A stretch of DNA of 64,000 nt from Hymenobacter caeli. Lineage in GTDB: Bacteria > Bacteroidota > Bacteroidia > Cytophagales > Hymenobacteraceae. The position numbers and the translations under genes are program-made. The notes under the pieces were generated by a model. That model was not told the DNA's origin and ran no database searches. It saw nothing but the letters and a program-made list of their open reading frames with translations. Where the stretch lies: the NCBI RefSeq assembly GCF_013294115.1, contig NZ_JABSNP010000003.1, positions 124,001-188,000 on the forward strand, given 5' to 3'. The first letter of the stretch is position 1; every line of letters starts with the position of its first letter. Of this stretch, positions 63,470-64,000 are shown in pieces.

Positions 63470-64000
63470 ATGAAACTTGCCATTGTGGGTGCCACCGGCC
63501 TGGTGGGCACCGAGCTGTTGAAAGTGCTGGCCGAGCGCCACTTCCCCCTCACCGAACTGCTGCCCGTGGCCTCGGCCAAATCGGTGGGCCAGCTGGTGCA
63601 TTTTCAAGGTAAAGATTACCCCGTGGTGAGCATGGACGACGCCATCGCGGCCCGGCCCGCCATTGCCATTTTCTCGGCCGGCGGCTCGGTGTCGAAAGAG
63701 CACGCCCCGCGCTTCGCCGCCGCGGGCACCACCGTGGTCGACAACTCCTCGGCTTGGCGCATGGACCCCACCAAGAAGCTCGTGGTGCCCGAAATCAACG
63801 CCAGCACCCTCACGGCGGATGACAAAATCATTGCCAACCCCAACTGCTCGACCATTCAGATGGTGGTGGCCCTGAACGACTTGCACAAGGCCTACGGCAT
63901 CCACCGCATCGTGGTGAGCACCTACCAGAGCGTGACCGGCACCGGCAAAAAAGCCGTGGACCAGCTTCTGGAGGAGCGCGCCGGCCGGGTGGCCAGCAAC
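63470..64000 (+). CDS. asd: Aspartate-semialdehyde dehydrogenase, N-terminal part
   Basis: 177 residues run off the right edge. The NADP Rossmann start is MKLAIVGATGLVGTELLKVL, FSAGGSVSKEHAP follows, and the catalytic Cys is C126 in ANPNCSTIQM. TYQSVTGTGKKAVDQLL is typical of the bacterial enzyme. It reduces aspartyl phosphate to aspartate semialdehyde, the branch point to lysine, threonine and methionine. Full enzymes have about 330 residues, so about half is visible. The call is certain for this part. Confidence 0.96.
   Translation, partial: MKLAIVGATGLVGTELLKVLAERHFPLTELLPVASAKSVGQLVHFQGKDYPVVSMDDAIAARPAIAIFSAGGSVSKEHAPRFAAAGTTVVDNSSAWRMDPTKKLVVPEINASTLTADDKIIANPNCSTIQMVVALNDLHKAYGIHRIVVSTYQSVTGTGKKAVDQLLEERAGRVASN

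Overview
The window comes from a GC-rich Bacteroidota chromosome, most likely a Hymenobacter-like member of the Cytophagales. That is an inference from four things: three SusC/Oar/OMP-type TonB-dependent receptors, type IX secretion (T9SS) C-terminal sorting domains, promoter boxes of the Bacteroidota form TAnnTTTG, and very high GC codon use. It reads as chromosomal backbone; no phage, intact insertion sequence, rRNA, tRNA or CRISPR array was seen.

Layout. 1-232 is the start of a yicC-type gene leaving the left edge. 449-8556 holds a TonB receptor with a beta-helix lipoprotein partner, then an Oar-like receptor. 8747-18071 has a GT4 glycosyltransferase and two giant paralogous T9SS cell-surface proteins that flank a creatininase-family enzyme. 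18291-27169 carries housekeeping and degradative genes: endonuclease/exonuclease/phosphatase protein, cysS, glutaminyl-cyclase/M28 lipoprotein, two alpha/beta hydrolases, LD-carboxypeptidase and a threonine-dehydratase-like enzyme. 27312-33106 is a sulfur/methionine unit on the minus strand: promoter, SAM riboswitch, a tiny Cys-rich ORF, metY, metX, and an SsuACB-like ABC importer. 33183-43405 has LysM and lipocalin-like proteins, an erythromycin-esterase fusion, a YbhN-like flippase-type membrane protein, an OMP_b-brl_3-type receptor with a long Gly/Pro/Ala tail, and dxs.

43463-45153 is a DarT-DarG DNA ADP-ribosylation toxin-antitoxin pair that looks AT-richer than its surroundings. 45320-50800 holds an aldo/keto reductase, a DUF4136 protein, a Tat-exported Gfo/Idh/MocA protein, an aldehyde dehydrogenase and an alpha/beta hydrolase. 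50801-54566 is a rearranged patch: a TonB-C-domain gene whose 5' end runs into a perfect 68-bp palindrome, two tandem GT61 glycosyltransferases with almost identical 3' ends, and between them a decayed copy of the 3' end of the neighbouring hydrolase. 54708-64000 has an outer-membrane protein, a cupin-SDR pair, the DUF1501/DUF1800 pair, a divergent peptide deformylase, a lamin-tail-domain surface protein, and the start of asd.

The strongest second-look items are the SAM-riboswitch/Cys-rich-leader arrangement ahead of the sulfur operon, the duplication scar around the GT61 genes with its palindrome, and an unusual density of unrelated long hairpin repeats. These sit mostly between genes, but two are read in frame inside genes (the EEP gene and cysS). 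Several promoter boxes lie so close to the start codon that leaderless transcripts are likely.
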